DNA of 64,000 bases from Nymphaea colorata (Eukaryota; Streptophyta; Magnoliopsida; Nymphaeales; Nymphaeaceae), in contig NC_045144.1 in assembly GCF_008831285.2 (NCBI RefSeq), positions 10,147,672 through 10,211,671 of the forward strand. The letters run 5' to 3'. The translations under genes and the position numbers were made by a program. Below the pieces are notes generated by a model. The model did no database searches, had not been told where the DNA came from, and saw nothing but the letters and a program-made list of their open reading frames with translations. Position 1 is the stretch's first letter; each line of letters starts with the position of its first letter. Shown here in pieces: positions 11,901-24,330 of this stretch.

Positions 11901-13329
11901 TAGTTAATGAAAAAATCAAACATCACGTCCCCATAGACTTGACTTCTGCATCTATTTATAGAAAAAATATATATTATAAAATTTATAACTTAACCCAGCC
12001 AAGACGCTGAGTCAACACTCTGAGACAGTGACCCAGCCTTCAGCCAAACGAGTCCAAGGCATGGGCTTGCAAACTATAATGTCAAGGCCCAAAGCCCAAT
12101 CTATACCTAACTGCTGGTGAAGAAAACTTCATAATGTTAAGACCCAAGTTTAACACACAGAATTATGCCCAAATTGGACCTTAGATCAACTAAAATCCAA
12201 TCTAGCTACATCTAAAAGTTCCAAAAATTATGCAATTCAAACCATTGGTCTGGTTTACGAATTTATCGTCATTCTGACATAATGCGATTTCATCAACATA
12301 AAGAGTTAAAGTACAGTTACCAACCCCATTGTGGCCGCTGATTTCCAAAGCAGGAAAATGACAGAAGTAATGGGGAATAAATTTATTAGTCGCCTCGAGG
12401 GTCTCCCTGCCAACTATGATCCAAGCAAAAGAATACATGAAAAGCTCCAGGCTCCAATGACCTTACAAACTTAAATGATACAAAAGAAAGAGAACTTAGG
12501 TACGGAAAAGAAGCAGTCAGAAAGGGTCAGAAAGTTGTTCAAGCTCGGCAACACACTGAAGCAGTCTTCCGCCCATTCACCTGCCATGGTTCCTACAAGC
12601 AACTTGCCGGAGAAATAACTAACCATCTTCATCATAAGCCATCTATTGCAAATAAAGGACAACAGTCTTTATTCAACTTATCTCAACAATTGATGAATCC
12701 TCAGGAACCAACCTTCCAATAGGAAGCAAAAGCACAAGCATTCCACCTAAACAAGATAAACAAGAACTGACAAGGACTAAGCAGTTGAGTGCAGTTGCAT
12801 GAAGCATCTGATGAGCAAGAAATGGAAATCCCTTTCACACTTGCAACATCCATATTGACATTCAACACATGGTGGACCACAAAAAACACCTACAAGCTTC
12901 ATATTGATGAGTGATTGAGATGCTGCTGCATAAGATCACATCCAAGCATTATGAGCATTCTCTTTATGAATCATCTTCTAACATGATCTAATCATTCAAC
13001 TTTCTGATAGATATAGTTGAAAGAAAAGGTCAAAAGATCTCTTCAAAGAGAAAATAAAAAGATACAAACAGCAACAAAATTGCCAAAAACAACTAAATAT
13101 ATGATCATCATTTTATATGAACCTCATAAATGAAGTCAAACACATTATAATAGATTGCATGTGGCATCACATGATACTAACAAATAATGTGACATTATGT
13201 CAAACAATAAACGCATATAGAAAGCATGCTACTACTATATCGAGATGTTCACAAGGAGAACTTAACAGATGATCAAGATTTCTTTTTCAAATTAGTCCCT
13301 AAATGGTGGCAACAATGGCTGCAGTTGGG
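8937..13329. other. Long gene-free interval with repeat debris
   Basis: No coding gene is supported. Visible debris: CACTTTAGTCC-type words near 8,980-9,090; a stretch at 9,465-9,530 (TTTAAATCCATGG then TTTTAAACATGTAA) that recurs at about 17,120-17,200; and a hAT-like end (TTTCTAGCTCCGCCCCTG) near 10,385-10,405. Open frames at 10,513-10,939 on both strands carry no family motif. Confidence 0.4.
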
Positions 13330-13440
13330 AACGCAACCGGTTAGCACAAGGTGAGAGGCCATGGCCAGTAAGTGGTTAAAGGTTTAATCCTCAATTCTGG
13401 ATTCTTGAAGACCCTTGAAGAAAAGAAAATGACTGGTTTT
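13330..13440 (+). repeat. Possible SINE-like tRNA-derived segment
   Basis: GGTTAGCACAAGGTGAG resembles an A box and GGTTTAATCCTC, about 45 bases on, a B box. No tail or second copy was seen, so this is weak. Confidence 0.25.
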
Positions 13441-15990
13441 ATCAAAATAAGTATGCAGCTGACCAATGTATCTAATGTTTGGAATTCAAAGTTGGTTTTT
13501 GCCTGACGCTCTTGAAGTTTTAACCCCTACTGAAAGGAGTTCAGATCAATTGACTGTTAGAACTTAATAATCAGTACGTCACTACACATTCCTCTAGAAA
13601 TAAGTCATGCAGTACATTTTTCATGAGAATACGAGTGTTTATTTTTTATGTTAAATACTTGCAAGTCATTAATATTTTGCACATCTTAATAACTTGCAGG
13701 CATATTCATCTTAGATGCATAAACGGTCACCCTAATACCTGTAGAAAACTTACCTTCATATATGTGTAAAATTTTCACACCTTGAGGCAGAAGGAAAATG
13801 TTCTATGCGTGGTACTTGCTTCAGCTTTCAAGGATACAAGCTTTTCACACCTTAAATCATTGTCACAAAATCATTTACAGGTTTTAAATGGCAGCTTTTC
13901 TCAGGTGTAATACGGCAAGTTGTTTTTCTTGAAAAAAATTTGGCAAGTTTTAAATAAAACAAAACAAATGAAATGAAAAAAAAATAAAAAAATAAAAATG
14001 CAGTAATAAAAAATGCAAAAAAACTAAAAATGAGGAAAAATGCATTTTAAGCATTCTTTTGGAACTTTTTCGTTTGGGCATCCTTTCATAAAAAACGGTC
14101 TGCAGTTTTTTTAGCTGACCTATTTTGATGTATAAAATGGGTTTTTTTTTTTTTAAATGTGTTTCTGTGACAATGCATTAAATATGAACTTATATCTGGG
14201 CTTAAAAAAACCCTTATTTTTAAGAAGACATACACCCACCCACTCCCCTAGCCCCACGGTGGATTCACCCTCTACCTGAATACCATGTGACAAGGATGGA
14301 AGCCCATGGTATTAACATTTGAACCATACCAACTGCTTTTTCACTAGCTAAGTGACATCTAAGACCAAAAAAAGAATCTAGAACTATACTTATAGATGCA
14401 AACCATACCCAACCAAGAAAGATTTGACATCAGGAGCCCTACTTGATTAATCTAATACACTTCTCCATATTGCTTCTACCATCCTATTTTATATCTTCAA
14501 GTCCAAAGCATATCACAGGCTCACAGCTTCCAATGCCACAATCACTAATGGGATGGACGGTCGAGCAGAAAAGGATCTCGAACTTAATCTGAAATGTCAA
14601 GGATTTACAAGCCACCACCTTGATCCACTTGGCTACTTTAACTTGAAATAATCACACTTTATCTTTATTTATGATTCTGACATATCTGCAGATGTGCTTA
14701 AGAACTCCAATGACAATATCCTTCCTCTTCATAAGTATATTGCATAAATATTCCTTGCCGCACTTATTTAACATTCTTGCTACTTCTTTCATGCTGCATT
14801 AACAGAAACAGAAAAAAATAAATAGAATTTCAATGTCATGGTAATGAATGCTCCAACTAGGGAATGGAACAAGCTGCTTTTCATGAAGGAATCTGGCTTG
14901 GTTTGATCCCATCTGTTTTACAAACAAGTTAAGATTTAGCAAGGGGGACCAAAGACATGTAAAATCAACAAAAATAAGCATAGCATGTTACTTTTCAGTT
15001 TTTTAAGATATTTCATCTACTTGATGCGGAGTAACGAACTTTGATAAAGGCGGTCACATATATTATTCCTATTCCTGAGGGTTCAGAACCATCATTTCTT
15101 TTAAACCAATTTGAGAATGCAAACTTGGAAGCTATGTACAACAGCTAGATATACTTTCAAGAGCATTTGAAGTGTTTAGAGGCCAAAGACGTAAACCACT
15201 TTTAAAAGATACATATATCTAACACGTACTCTTTTTGGTTTTTGGGTTTCTGATTTCGGAAATACCGCGATTGCAATATTGTAAACCAAAGAGAACTTAG
15301 ACAATCCGTTTGGTTACGAGGTTTAACATTGGTGCCACCTAAAGTAACATTTACAGGGCCATTTCCAAATCTGAAGTCTCCTCGTGTCGCAAATATGTTT
15401 CAAATTTCCACTAGATTACGATCTTCAAATAGACAAAATAAGTCTATATTAGCTTTTCTAGAAGATCCCAAAGGGGGACAGTACTAAGGTTGATTAATTT
15501 GATGACTACAGATGCCGAAACTTCTTTGGCTTAACACCTTGTTGTCCCTGATGTATATGATTCCGAAGACTAAGGATGCAATCAGTGGAAGAAAAGTACT
15601 TCTGAATCTTAGCAGTCAATCAACATGGATTTTCTAACTACCTCCGCATTGAACTTGGCTGCTTTTAATCAAAGACCAACGTTCGAAATCCAATCCATAA
15701 TATTGATGTTTTCCAGGTTTGTTCTAGCTCTCGCTTCAATATGTCAATTTCAACATTTTGGTGCAGTATTTTGTTTTTCCCAAGATGCATTAGATCAGGA
15801 AATTTCACAGAATTCAGAAACAAGGGCTCGAATTTCTCCCCGCCAAAGAATGATATTCTGAAAGATATGGAAGTCAAAACTGAAACAGCAAAGGAAAGAG
15901 GGAAAAACAAAGGAGAAAACACTGAAGAGAGATGTGTAGGCAAGGGAAGTACCGGTTAGGAAGTAAAGAATCCGTTCAGGTCCTTGACCT
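13441..15990. other. No gene seen; downstream side of the ISD11 gene
   Basis: AT-rich sequence with A- and T-runs near 13,970-14,150. Open frames at 15,625-15,943 flank or overlap the 3' side of the ISD11 coding region and have no independent support; part is probably its 3' UTR. Confidence 0.4.
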
Positions 15991-16263
15991 TCAGGCGGTT
16001 CCGATATCCATGATGCTCTTGACCTTCGGGGCGTACAGAGAATAGACAACAGCCTGCCTCTTAGCGGCCTCAAGCTGCGATTTACCGTCGGCGAAAGCGG
16101 AAGAAATTGAAGACGCGTCAGTGAGGACGCGGTTCTCCCGAAACCCATCAGCTGCCCTCCGCCTCACGTACTCCCTGATGTTGTAGTCGGGAAATTTTCC
16201 AGAGATCCTCAGCAATGATCTAAACAGACAGAGTATCTCAGACCTCGATGGAACAGCCGCCAT
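15991..16263 (-). CDS. ISD11: ISD11 / LYRM4-like LYR-motif protein
   Basis: A single uninterrupted frame of 90 codons starts MAAVPSRSEILCLFRSLLR and ends with PKVKSIMDIGTA before TGA. ISD11 (LYRM4) is a small mitochondrial-matrix protein that binds and stabilises the cysteine desulfurase NFS1 and connects it to acyl carrier protein in iron-sulfur cluster assembly. Visible features: the LYR-type tripeptide is LFR at residues 13-15, as I recall for plant members; then FPDYNIREYVRRR, DGFREN with the distal Phe of the LYR family, and the very conserved AKRQAVVYSLYAPKVKSIM tail. An upstream in-frame ATG at 16,308 would add 15 residues (MKLEAEPLKPWEETS), but family length and alignment favour the internal start at 16,263. 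The leader contains a CT-rich tract at 16,320-16,360. No lesion is seen, so it is probably functional. Confidence 0.9.
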   Translation of the reverse strand: MAAVPSRSEILCLFRSLLRISGKFPDYNIREYVRRRAADGFRENRVLTDASSISSAFADGKSQLEAAKRQAVVYSLYAPKVKSIMDIGTA

Positions 16264-16319
16264 AGACGTTTCTTCCCAGGGTTTCAATGGCTCGGCTTCA
16301 AGCTTCAACGCTAACGCTC

Positions 16320-16360
16320 TCTATCTCTCTCTCCCTCTCCTCTCTCTCTCTCTCTCTCGG
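16320..16360. repeat. (CT)n tract in the ISD11 leader
   Basis: A CT-rich microsatellite (purine-rich GA on the gene's own strand) lies about 60-100 bases upstream of the ISD11 start, within the likely 5' UTR or promoter. Confidence 0.8.
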
Positions 16361-16426
16361 GACGGAGTGGACTGCAGTAGACGGTCGAGGCCCTATTTGA
16401 TCTACAGTAAATACTAAATATGATCT

Positions 16427-16935
16427 AAGGAATTAAAAGAAATATAAACTGTTTAAGTAATTAACAAAATAGATATTCCATTGAATAAAACTCCGGTTAT
16501 TTAATTATTGATTTAGAACTTTTATATTATTTTTAAATACCATGGAATATCTACCATTTTCTTTGAAACAAGTACTTTATTCATGAAAACTTGTTTAGTT
16601 GGTTGGGTTAATTATAAAAGTTTGTTTGATTTCAAATTGTTTAATTAAAGGAAACATCTTTTAAATGATTAAATAAAATTAACTTTTATCCTAAGGAATT
16701 AAAAGAAATATAAACTGTTTAATTATTTTAGAAAATAGATACTTCATTGAATAAAACTCTGGTCGTTTAATTATTGATTTAGAAATTCTATAATTATTTT
16801 TAAACACTATAGAATATCTAACATTTGCTTTGAAACAAGTGAATTGTTTATGAAAACTTGTTTACTTGATTGGGTTTATTCTAAACGTTTGTTTGATTTA
16901 AACTTTTTTAATTAAAGAAAGCATCTTTAACAAGA
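16427..16935. repeat. Tandem duplication, period about 267 bp
   Basis: Two diverged direct copies begin at about 16,427 and 16,693, each with AAGGAATTAAAAGAAATATA. Both run through GAATAAAACTC, TTTAATTATTGATTTAGAA, GAATATCTA, TTTGAAACAAGT, GAAAACTTGTTTA and GTTTGATTT to AAGAAA/AAGGAAA-CATCTTT. Many substitutions separate them, so the duplication is old. No coding content. Confidence 0.85.
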
Positions 16936-18303
16936 ACCAACATGGTCCCTGCTATTGAATGGTGGAGAAACAAAGAACTTCAACTAACACTAATGCCAAA
17001 GAACAAGGCCGAATCATTTCATGAAAACAGTAATGGTTCATGAATGCCCAATAGACTTGGGTTTGATCCATATTCTGATTCAAATCAAATATGAGAACCT
17101 CGGTGATCTGAGACCCTTAAGATCTCAAATCCATGGATTTAAGATTGGACACTCCTCCCTCATCCGACCTTAAATCCGTAGTTTTTAACATGTAAAAGTG
17201 AACTCCACGTTCCAAGGATCAGCACATCTTTTAGTACAGCCTCAGATCTTAAAAGGCAGCCTGATATTTCAATGCAAAAGTATCAAATAAGTATAATTAA
17301 AATACCAAATGCCTACAATAGACTTGAGTTAGTCGATGTTGTAGTGTGGTTGTATTTTATGTGGGCAAGCACCTTTATATAAAATTTGTATTCACTAATT
17401 ATTATATGTTTGAACTTGCTATTCTTGGCTAAAGGTTTTGCTAAAAGGACCACCAGGTGGCAACTTCTAAACCATCAGGATGTCATTTTTAAGATGGAAC
17501 TCATTCTCATTTCTTAATCGGTCTTAAAAACTTTTTCACATCTGTCGTTTAAAATAATTTGGTTGGACATTCAATTTGAATCTGATCACATCCTTTTTTT
17601 TTTTTTACATTTACTTAAAAGAAAACTGAGTTTGGCATGAAACGTGAGTACCTTATACTTGTTCTACCTTGCTTCGGGGCTTGGTAGACATATGTTATCC
17701 TTAAACGCAGATGTGGCAACTATAAAAGCAAATTGATTGATATATTATCTGAGTATGAGCTATTGAACCATGTGTACTGTAGTGCAAGTTTCCTTCGTTT
17801 AAATATTGGAAGCGTTGACAAGAAAGCATACTGAAATTTAAACTCATGGAGGCAAAGTTTATGTGGACTTGTACTGAACTGTGTTATATAAAAGTTGATA
17901 CCCTCTATGTTATGATCTAGGAAGATTTTTATAATGCCCTTGAAAGCTTTTCATGAACATTAGAGAATATTCTTATTGAAGGTGCAATCTCATCTTACAG
18001 AGAGAAAAGAAAAAAAAACATCCCCGAGGGTTTGTGCAATAGAAGGAGCAGGAGTTGGTAGGTTAGTCTTCACTTTGAATTTGAGGAGCATCAATTTCCG
18101 GTAATGCCAAGAGATTGGCACTCAATTTCCGGTAATGCCAAGAGATGACACTGACGTGTAAGTTCAAGCATAGCAGAGTTTTCACTCAGAGGTACTGAAC
18201 TTTGACTCTCTTGTTGAATGGTACGATGAAATATTCGTGGACAGTTGCCCATACTAGTCTGTTAAAAGTTCTTTATTTTTAAACAAAAATTTTAAATATT
18301 TAT

Positions 18304-18305
<2 letters not shown>
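16936..18305. other. No gene seen; short duplication at 18,091-18,146
   Basis: No supported gene. TCAATTTCCGGTAATGCCAA with GAGAT occurs twice, at 18,091-18,115 and 18,122-18,146 (31-bp period). The 17,120-17,200 text resembles that at 9,465-9,530, so a dispersed repeat is present. Confidence 0.5.

Positions 18306-18372
<67 letters not shown>
18306..18372. repeat. (TA)n microsatellite
   Basis: About 67 bases of nearly pure TA. It is followed by GCAGATTTTTCTGACTCCGC and TACTG, which resembles the CAGTGGCGGAGCCAG-type hAT terminus in reverse. Confidence 0.95.
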
Positions 18373-18373
<1 letters not shown>

Positions 18374-20096
18374 CAAGTGCCCCTCGAGCAGATTTTTCTG
18401 ACTCCGCTACTGCTGCCAACTCCCACCACCTTCTAGTAATTGTTAAAAACTTTAATGATCTCAATGAAAATCTCACAAATTCAAAGGCCCAATATAATGT
18501 CATTTGGACAAAGCCATCTTTGAGTAATTTTCAAATGGTATTCCTTGCCAAGGTTTTCTAGAAAACAAGATTTACTGTTGGTTTGTTCATAATGGATAGT
18601 TGTCTACAACTATTGTTCCTTGCGTTGAATCATTTACTTGTAGCTACTGAAAATATGCACAAAGAAAAATAATATGGATTCAATCAAATGCAAGATATAA
18701 GTTATTTGAAAATAACAAATGATCCCTTTGCTCGTTCTTTTCTTAAAAATAATCGAAGAGATAAAATATTTCCTCCCAACTTATGTTCACTTTCCCAAAT
18801 AAATGTTTTCAAAACGGGGAAGCAAACCTGTTATTAAAAGCTTGTGTCCCTTTTGGGAAGACGATGAGCCATCTAAAGACCAAGAACAAACTGGTAAAAA
18901 ACTTAAAAGATTCAAACCTTAAGATTGGTATTGAACAAAGTTCTTCCCCGTGATATTCTTATCATATCACCTGCCCTCCATTACGGAAGTACTCGGACTT
19001 GGTAAGATCCATTCTTTTATTGAGTTTGAATAAATAATTAAGTTTGAACCGAGAAATCAGATTAGACTTTATTGGATCCCACTGAAAACTAGATTCATGT
19101 TTAGTTCGGTTGTAAAATTATACGCAGTCTAATTGCTATTCGGACCTAACTTATAATGCTACGATATGACTAAAGAGACCTAAAATTGAGCCATTTGCGA
19201 TCAGATATATCCAACCCATTTACATCACACGAAGTAACCAACAAGTGAATTTTTAATACTTCTTAGGTCAGAAATATTTCACCATTTCACTTGTGTTACC
19301 TTAAAAAATTTGACCCAAATCTTTAAAAAAAAAAAAATCCAGTGCTATAGGAGAGTTGGGATTTTCTCACGTCCTTCTATTTGAAGATGTCAATGGATCA
19401 GATTTGAACCAGACAAATGAAATTGAATTGTTTTAAATAAGCCAGATGTATATATAAAAAAACCAAACATCTACCTAACTGAAAAATTGGTTCATATTTG
19501 TTTTTAAAGACATGTGATAGGATTCCAATATTAAGTAAATATCTAAATTGAATAATAATTAACTTATCATATGGGTATCTAAATTTGAATCTAGACGTCC
19601 CACTTCAATAGCCACTACAGCAAGAAGGACGAACCCCTAGATCTCAGTTAACGATTTATATGATCAGGATTGATTCCCTGAATATGAATTAATCAATATG
19701 AATATGCATAACATGCGCAGCACGAAGACCTAAAACTATGCTCCTATTCTCTACGTAAAAATGCAATCTACCTGGCAATGAAGTTAACCTAAAGATGAGC
19801 AAAGTGCAATTTTGTTTCAATTCATTTCAATTCGTAGTGCTCCCTATCGGTTTTGAAAATATTGATTTGCCAAACGTAACTTCTTCAAAACTACCATATT
19901 AGGTGGACGTTAGATTTATATGAAAAGTTTACATACATTATAGCATTCATTAAAACTATCATAAAAAATAAAAATTCCAAGTGAACTATTACAGGCATAC
20001 GGTATTTTAATTATATTTATGTCGTACTTCTGTATTGAACTAACATAGATAATATTGTAGATTGGACCCAAGTTTATTGTAGGCATTTTCAAACCA
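18373..20096. other. No gene seen
   Basis: AT-rich DNA without coding motifs, RNA genes or clear element ends apart from the hAT-like terminus at its left edge. Confidence 0.45.
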
Positions 20097-20286
20097 CACT
20101 ACAACATTTACAGGGTTTAGCTCTGGCGCAGCGAAGACCAGCGTCAGTTTTCCTTTCAGCATTGAGGGATACTGCCACGAATCGTGTCGGCGCTTAGTTA
20201 GTCAGCACCAGAAATGTTCAGGAAGAAGCTTTTTGCCTTCGTAGCGCCAGAGAGACGTGTCTGTTGGTGCCAGTTTTTGTGTAGTG
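20097..20286. mobile_element. CACTA-type MITE, 190 bp
   Basis: The left end is CACTACAACATTTACAGGG. The right end is the inverse type, GGTGCCAGTTTTTGTGTAGTG read to 20,286, so both termini give CACTACA. The trinucleotide CCA flanks both sides (20,094-20,096 and 20,287-20,289), the 3-bp target duplication expected of CACTA (En/Spm) elements. Inside, short words around GCGCCAG, GTGCCAG and CTGGCGC occur in both orientations, like the subterminal repeats bound by CACTA transposase. There is no coding capacity. Confidence 0.75.
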
Positions 20287-20289
20287 CCA

Positions 20290-21120
20290 GTGGCAGATCT
20301 TTGGTGCTGCATGAACCAGTGCCAGAACCAAAATATTTTACGCTTGAACCAGAGATAACTGAAGGCATTCGAGCGTTCGTTCTCCACCTGCACCTTCGAC
20401 CCTCCATGCCTGCTGCCAGTTCGTTGGCCCGATGCTTGTGATCCCTGAATAGGCCCGCCCAGGCTGTAGCTTTTGCTCGACGGTCATTTTATTCGAAGAA
20501 AACCAAGCATCCCTGCAGTCGTGATGATCGCTCTAGAACGACAAGGAATCTCCTGAAGTTGAACGCCCTTGATCAGTATCTGGCGACAAGGAATCTTACC
20601 TTCGATCTGATGAAAATGCAAAAAATAAAAAAAAAAATAAAAACGTGTGGATGTTTATGAAGAAGGTGAAGGGTTCAACTTTTGAGTTCACCAAAAGTTT
20701 CATGTGCCCCTTCACTTTACCTATTTTAATTTTCAGTTTTTTGTTTTTAATATGTCAATAATGACCATAGTGGAATCACCAAGAGTCATGTCATTTATTT
20801 TTCAATTTTTTTGACATGTATATATATACCCCTTTGGATTGGCTAAACATGAGCGAGAGAAGCATTTCAAGTGTGCCCAAAAATTTAGTGTTGTGTGTGT
20901 TTAGATTTTTGCTCCTATCTTGTGTCATGCCTTGTGATCACTTGTAGAGACAAGTGCTCCATTAGTTGTTGTGTTGTGTGTTGTGTCATTCACAGGAGCA
21001 CAAGAAAAAGACGTGCAGACAGGTCTTTCCTTTAGCTAACATATCTTCTCTGCCCAGTGATAGAGGTCTTCAATTAGCAAAAAGGTTCATGTTGTTTAAA
21101 TTCATTTGTTTTTGTTTAGT
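20290..21120. other. No gene seen between the CACTA MITE and the LINE
   Basis: Further GTGCCAG-type words continue to about 20,430. A TATATATATACCCC block near 20,820 and GTGTTGTGT-rich text near 20,890-20,985 give a promoter-like or LTR-like impression, but no second copy was found. Confidence 0.35.
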
Positions 21121-23423
21121 TCACCAACTTGGAAGAAATTCAGGATGTTCGCGACCCCTTCACCTGGTCAAATAGAAGCGACTCTTCAGCTCTTGTGCGA
21201 AGCAAGATTGATAAATGTTTCTTTAATCAAACTTGGGTGACTCTATGCAAGGAGAATCACGGTTGGTTGTGGATCATAGAGCTTCTTCAGATCGTGCAAT
21301 CTTGATATACTCCCCTAATCCAAGCACTGTTCAGCATTATGGTAAAAAAGTGTTCAGATACTTCAAACACTGGGAAACTCATGCTGGCTGTGATATTATT
21401 GTTTCATCAGCTTGGAATAGTGAAGTGCATGGTTGCCCAATGGTCAAATGTCTTCTCAAAATGGAAAAGGTCACAAGGGGATTAATTCTATGGACTTCGT
21501 TTGGTCTTGAAAAATTGGAGATTATGGTGAAGAAGCTACAGGGACTTCAAGATTCCTATGACCTAACTGCTCTCAGTGGACAAACAAAGAAAAGCAAATT
21601 TGAAAAGCTATCTTGGATGCTCTTGCGGAGGAAGAGATTATGCTTAAGCAAAAAGCTAGAGTAAGATGGTTGCAAGCTGTTGATGGGAATAATAGTTTTT
21701 TTCATGTTTTTAATAAAGGTCGCATCAAGAAAAAGTAAATTACTCTAATCGAGACAGATGATGGGAGGTTTACAGATCCTGGTTCAATTCAGACTGCCTG
21801 CATACTTTAAAGACTTCTTTAGTAAGGGAGAAGCAACTGGTGTGTTAACGCCTAATTTATGGCCTGATAACATGGTTTTGGACTCTGAAAATGACCAGTT
21901 TATGAGACCCATTGAAGTTGCAGAAATTTATCATGCTGTAATGGGTGCCAATAAGGACAGCTACCCTGGTCCTCATGGCTTCCCCAATAGCCTCTTCCAA
22001 AAATATTGGCATCTTGTTTAGGGAGATTTGTCCAATGCTGTAAATAATTTCTTTGCTAAGGGTAGAATGGTCAAGTAGCTTGGTCAAAACCACTTGGTTT
22101 TACTTCCTAACAAAGGTGACTCAAAGCATACTACTGACTATCCATAGCCCTGGGACATAGTGTGTTTAAATTTATATCTCTAGTGATGGTTGCAAGGATG
22201 AAACCAATTCTACACAGGATTATTTCAAAACAGCAGGGTGCTGTTTTGGCAGGCAGAAATATACATCAAGCTTACCTTTTAGCGCATGAAATGATTCATG
22301 CTATGGCACGAAGCAAGTCGGCTAGCATCCGGATCAAGATTGACTTGTCAAAAAGCCTAGATAGAGTAGACTGGGATTTTTAAAGGCCTCCCTGATCTAT
22401 CTTGGGTTTCATCCAATTTGGGTGGAAAGGATCATGACTTGTGTGGTCACCGTATCTTACTCTATGCTTATCAATGGAAGAGTGGGCAACTTTTTTAATA
22501 GTGAACGAGGTCTAAGACAAGACAATCCACTGTCACCATATCTTTTTCTTATTGTTCTTGAGATTTTTACAAGGAAATACCAAGCAGCAATAATGAGGCA
22601 GAAAATTTCTATTCCGAAGATTGGTCGAGGAGTAGATGGCGCTTCTACAACTTTGTATGCGGATGATATGCTTCTTTTTCTTAAGGCTTCCCCTCGTTCT
22701 CTTTTTATTTTTGTTGAGATTTGAGAACTCTGCCGGGATGAAAACTAATTCCTCGAAAATCCAATTTTTTCAGCTTTGCTATGCCAAATAGCGACATTAC
22801 TGCTATCAGTGAACAATATGGTTGGATATTAGGTACCTTTCCAACTAAGTATCTTGGTTTACCTCTATCTACATGTCACCTAGCTACTGCTGATTGGGAT
22901 TGTGTTGCTATTAAGATGCAAAACAGATTGAGCCAGCAGAAAAGCAGCATCTTGTCATATGCTGGAAAATTTTATCTTATCAAATCCGTACTTGCTGGCT
23001 CGAAACTATTGGTCTATGGTTCTTAAATGCCCAGCAGTAGTGCTTAAGAAGATTGGAGATGTGACGATTCAATTTCTATGGGGAGACTCAGACATCTCAA
23101 GAAAAATGCATCTCTTATCAACCAAAGTTCTTACATTACCAATTATTGAAGGTGGAGTAGGACTAAAGAGACCAGGGGAGGTCAATGTATCTTCTTTCAG
23201 TTTTATGGGATGCCTTGCAGTCATGGATCATGGTATTTGGGCCAACTAATTATATCTTGGCAAGAAAGATGCTTGGGATGACCTAAATAGTAGAAATCAT
23301 TCTCCACTATGGAAAGACATTTTCCAAGCTTGGAAGAGAGTTAGACATGACATTTGTTGGGAGCTCAGAAATAGAGAGATGGCTAGATTCTGGACAGACC
23401 CTCGGAAGAATGAGAGAATCATA
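21121..23423 (+). mobile_element. LINE (L1-like), 5' segment, truncated and decayed
   Basis: Frames in several registers follow LINE ORF2. 21,133-21,330 carries the C-terminal end of the endonuclease domain (DPFTWSNRSD, SKIDKCFFNQ, ESRLVVDHRASSD). 21,690-22,080 is the linker and start of RT (FFHVFNKGRIK, YHAVMGANKDSYPGPHGF). 22,160-22,700 is the RT core (QQGAVLAGRNIHQAYLLAHE, IKIDLSKSLDRVDWDF, GLRQDNPLSPYLF, and catalytic YADDMLLF near 22,655). 22,780-23,420 is the thumb and beyond (LGTFPTKYLGLPLS, YAGKFYLIKSVL). ORF1 and most of the endonuclease are missing, the usual 5' truncation of target-primed insertion. Stops and shifts are frequent. A copia element splits it at 23,423; it resumes at 28,898. 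Confidence 0.9.
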
Positions 23424-23458
23424 TGTTAGAATGTATGTATTCATATATATATATATAT

Positions 23459-23556
<98 letters not shown>

Positions 23557-24002
23557 ATGTACATTACATATATTAGTGTGCTAATATATGTCTTTCATAT
23601 ATAGATATGTGTATATTTTAGGGTACCTAGGTCATACTTGTAATTTTCCTTTTTCTTTTATGTATTTTTCTATTTCTTTTTACACCTTTATTATTATTTA
23701 AGAGGGGAACTACCTGTTGGGCCTCTCTCCAACTGCTAGAATTCTAGCCGTTGGAAATGGCCCAACAGCCATTTCCCCTCCTCCTCTCTTCTTCCCTTGT
23801 ATTATAAATAAGGGACTGTTGTCCCCTTTTAGGTTATGGCTTGTTAAGCCACATCTTGTAGTATTTTGCCTTGTTTGGTTGAAGATCAATATATTTTCCT
23901 TATCCTTTTGTTAGAGGATTCTTGTGTAGTGCCTTGTTGAGTTAGTGAGAGATTCAAGAGTGATATTCTTGAAGTATTTGCCTAACTTGGGCCTGATTTA
24001 CA
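23424..24002 (+). repeat. 5' LTR of the copia element
   Basis: 579 bp, TG...CA. It contains an expanded (TA)n then (TG)n tract (23,443-23,555), a near-palindrome at 23,729-23,754, and a TATA box ATTATAAATA at 23,801-23,810, which should start the genomic RNA. It is 84 bp longer than the 3' LTR, almost wholly through the microsatellite. Confidence 0.95.
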
Positions 24003-24015
24003 TGGTACCAGAGCC
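24003..24015 (+). other. Primer binding site (initiator Met tRNA type)
   Basis: TGGTACCAGAGCC directly follows the 5' LTR. It matches the common plant copia PBS TGGTATCAGAGC with one change and should pair with the 3' end of initiator methionine tRNA to prime minus-strand synthesis. Confidence 0.9.
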
Positions 24016-24330
24016 TCGTCTTTGGCTCTTTGTCTTGCTGCCATTCAAGATTGAAGGTTCAGTTTTTATTCTTACGTTGGAGTTGTGAAGCACTCCAAGT
24101 GTTCGAGATATTGCTTGCTGCAGTTTTACACAAGAAGAAGAGTGTTTTTGTTGGCTTCTTTTTGGTGATTTCTTGACGAAATCTAGCTCCCTTGGTGGTG
24201 AGCTCGTGGCTGTTGGAAGGGTGACTGGTTGCTATTATTGTTGAGTCTTTATCCTTGCCGTGGACTTCTTTTCATGTGGCTGCCAACTTCTTCATAACTT
24301 GTAAGTGGATCTACCTTATTGATTGTGCCC

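Noticed and set aside
15625-15959. Several overlapping frames of 72-117 codons near ISD11
   Set aside because: No family motif; they lie in the probable 3' UTR or overlap the ISD11 frame.
18306-18503. Open frame ending in IYIYIY
   Set aside because: Produced by the (TA)n microsatellite.
20198-20441. Open frames across the CACTA MITE
   Set aside because: They run through the terminal repeats and GTGCCAG words of a non-coding element.
23307-23604. Open frames with YIYIYI and CVCVCV runs
   Set aside because: Microsatellite in the copia LTR.
23717-23914. 65-codon frame repeated at 28,612-28,809
   Set aside because: Both copies are LTR sequence; the duplicate is explained by the LTR pair.
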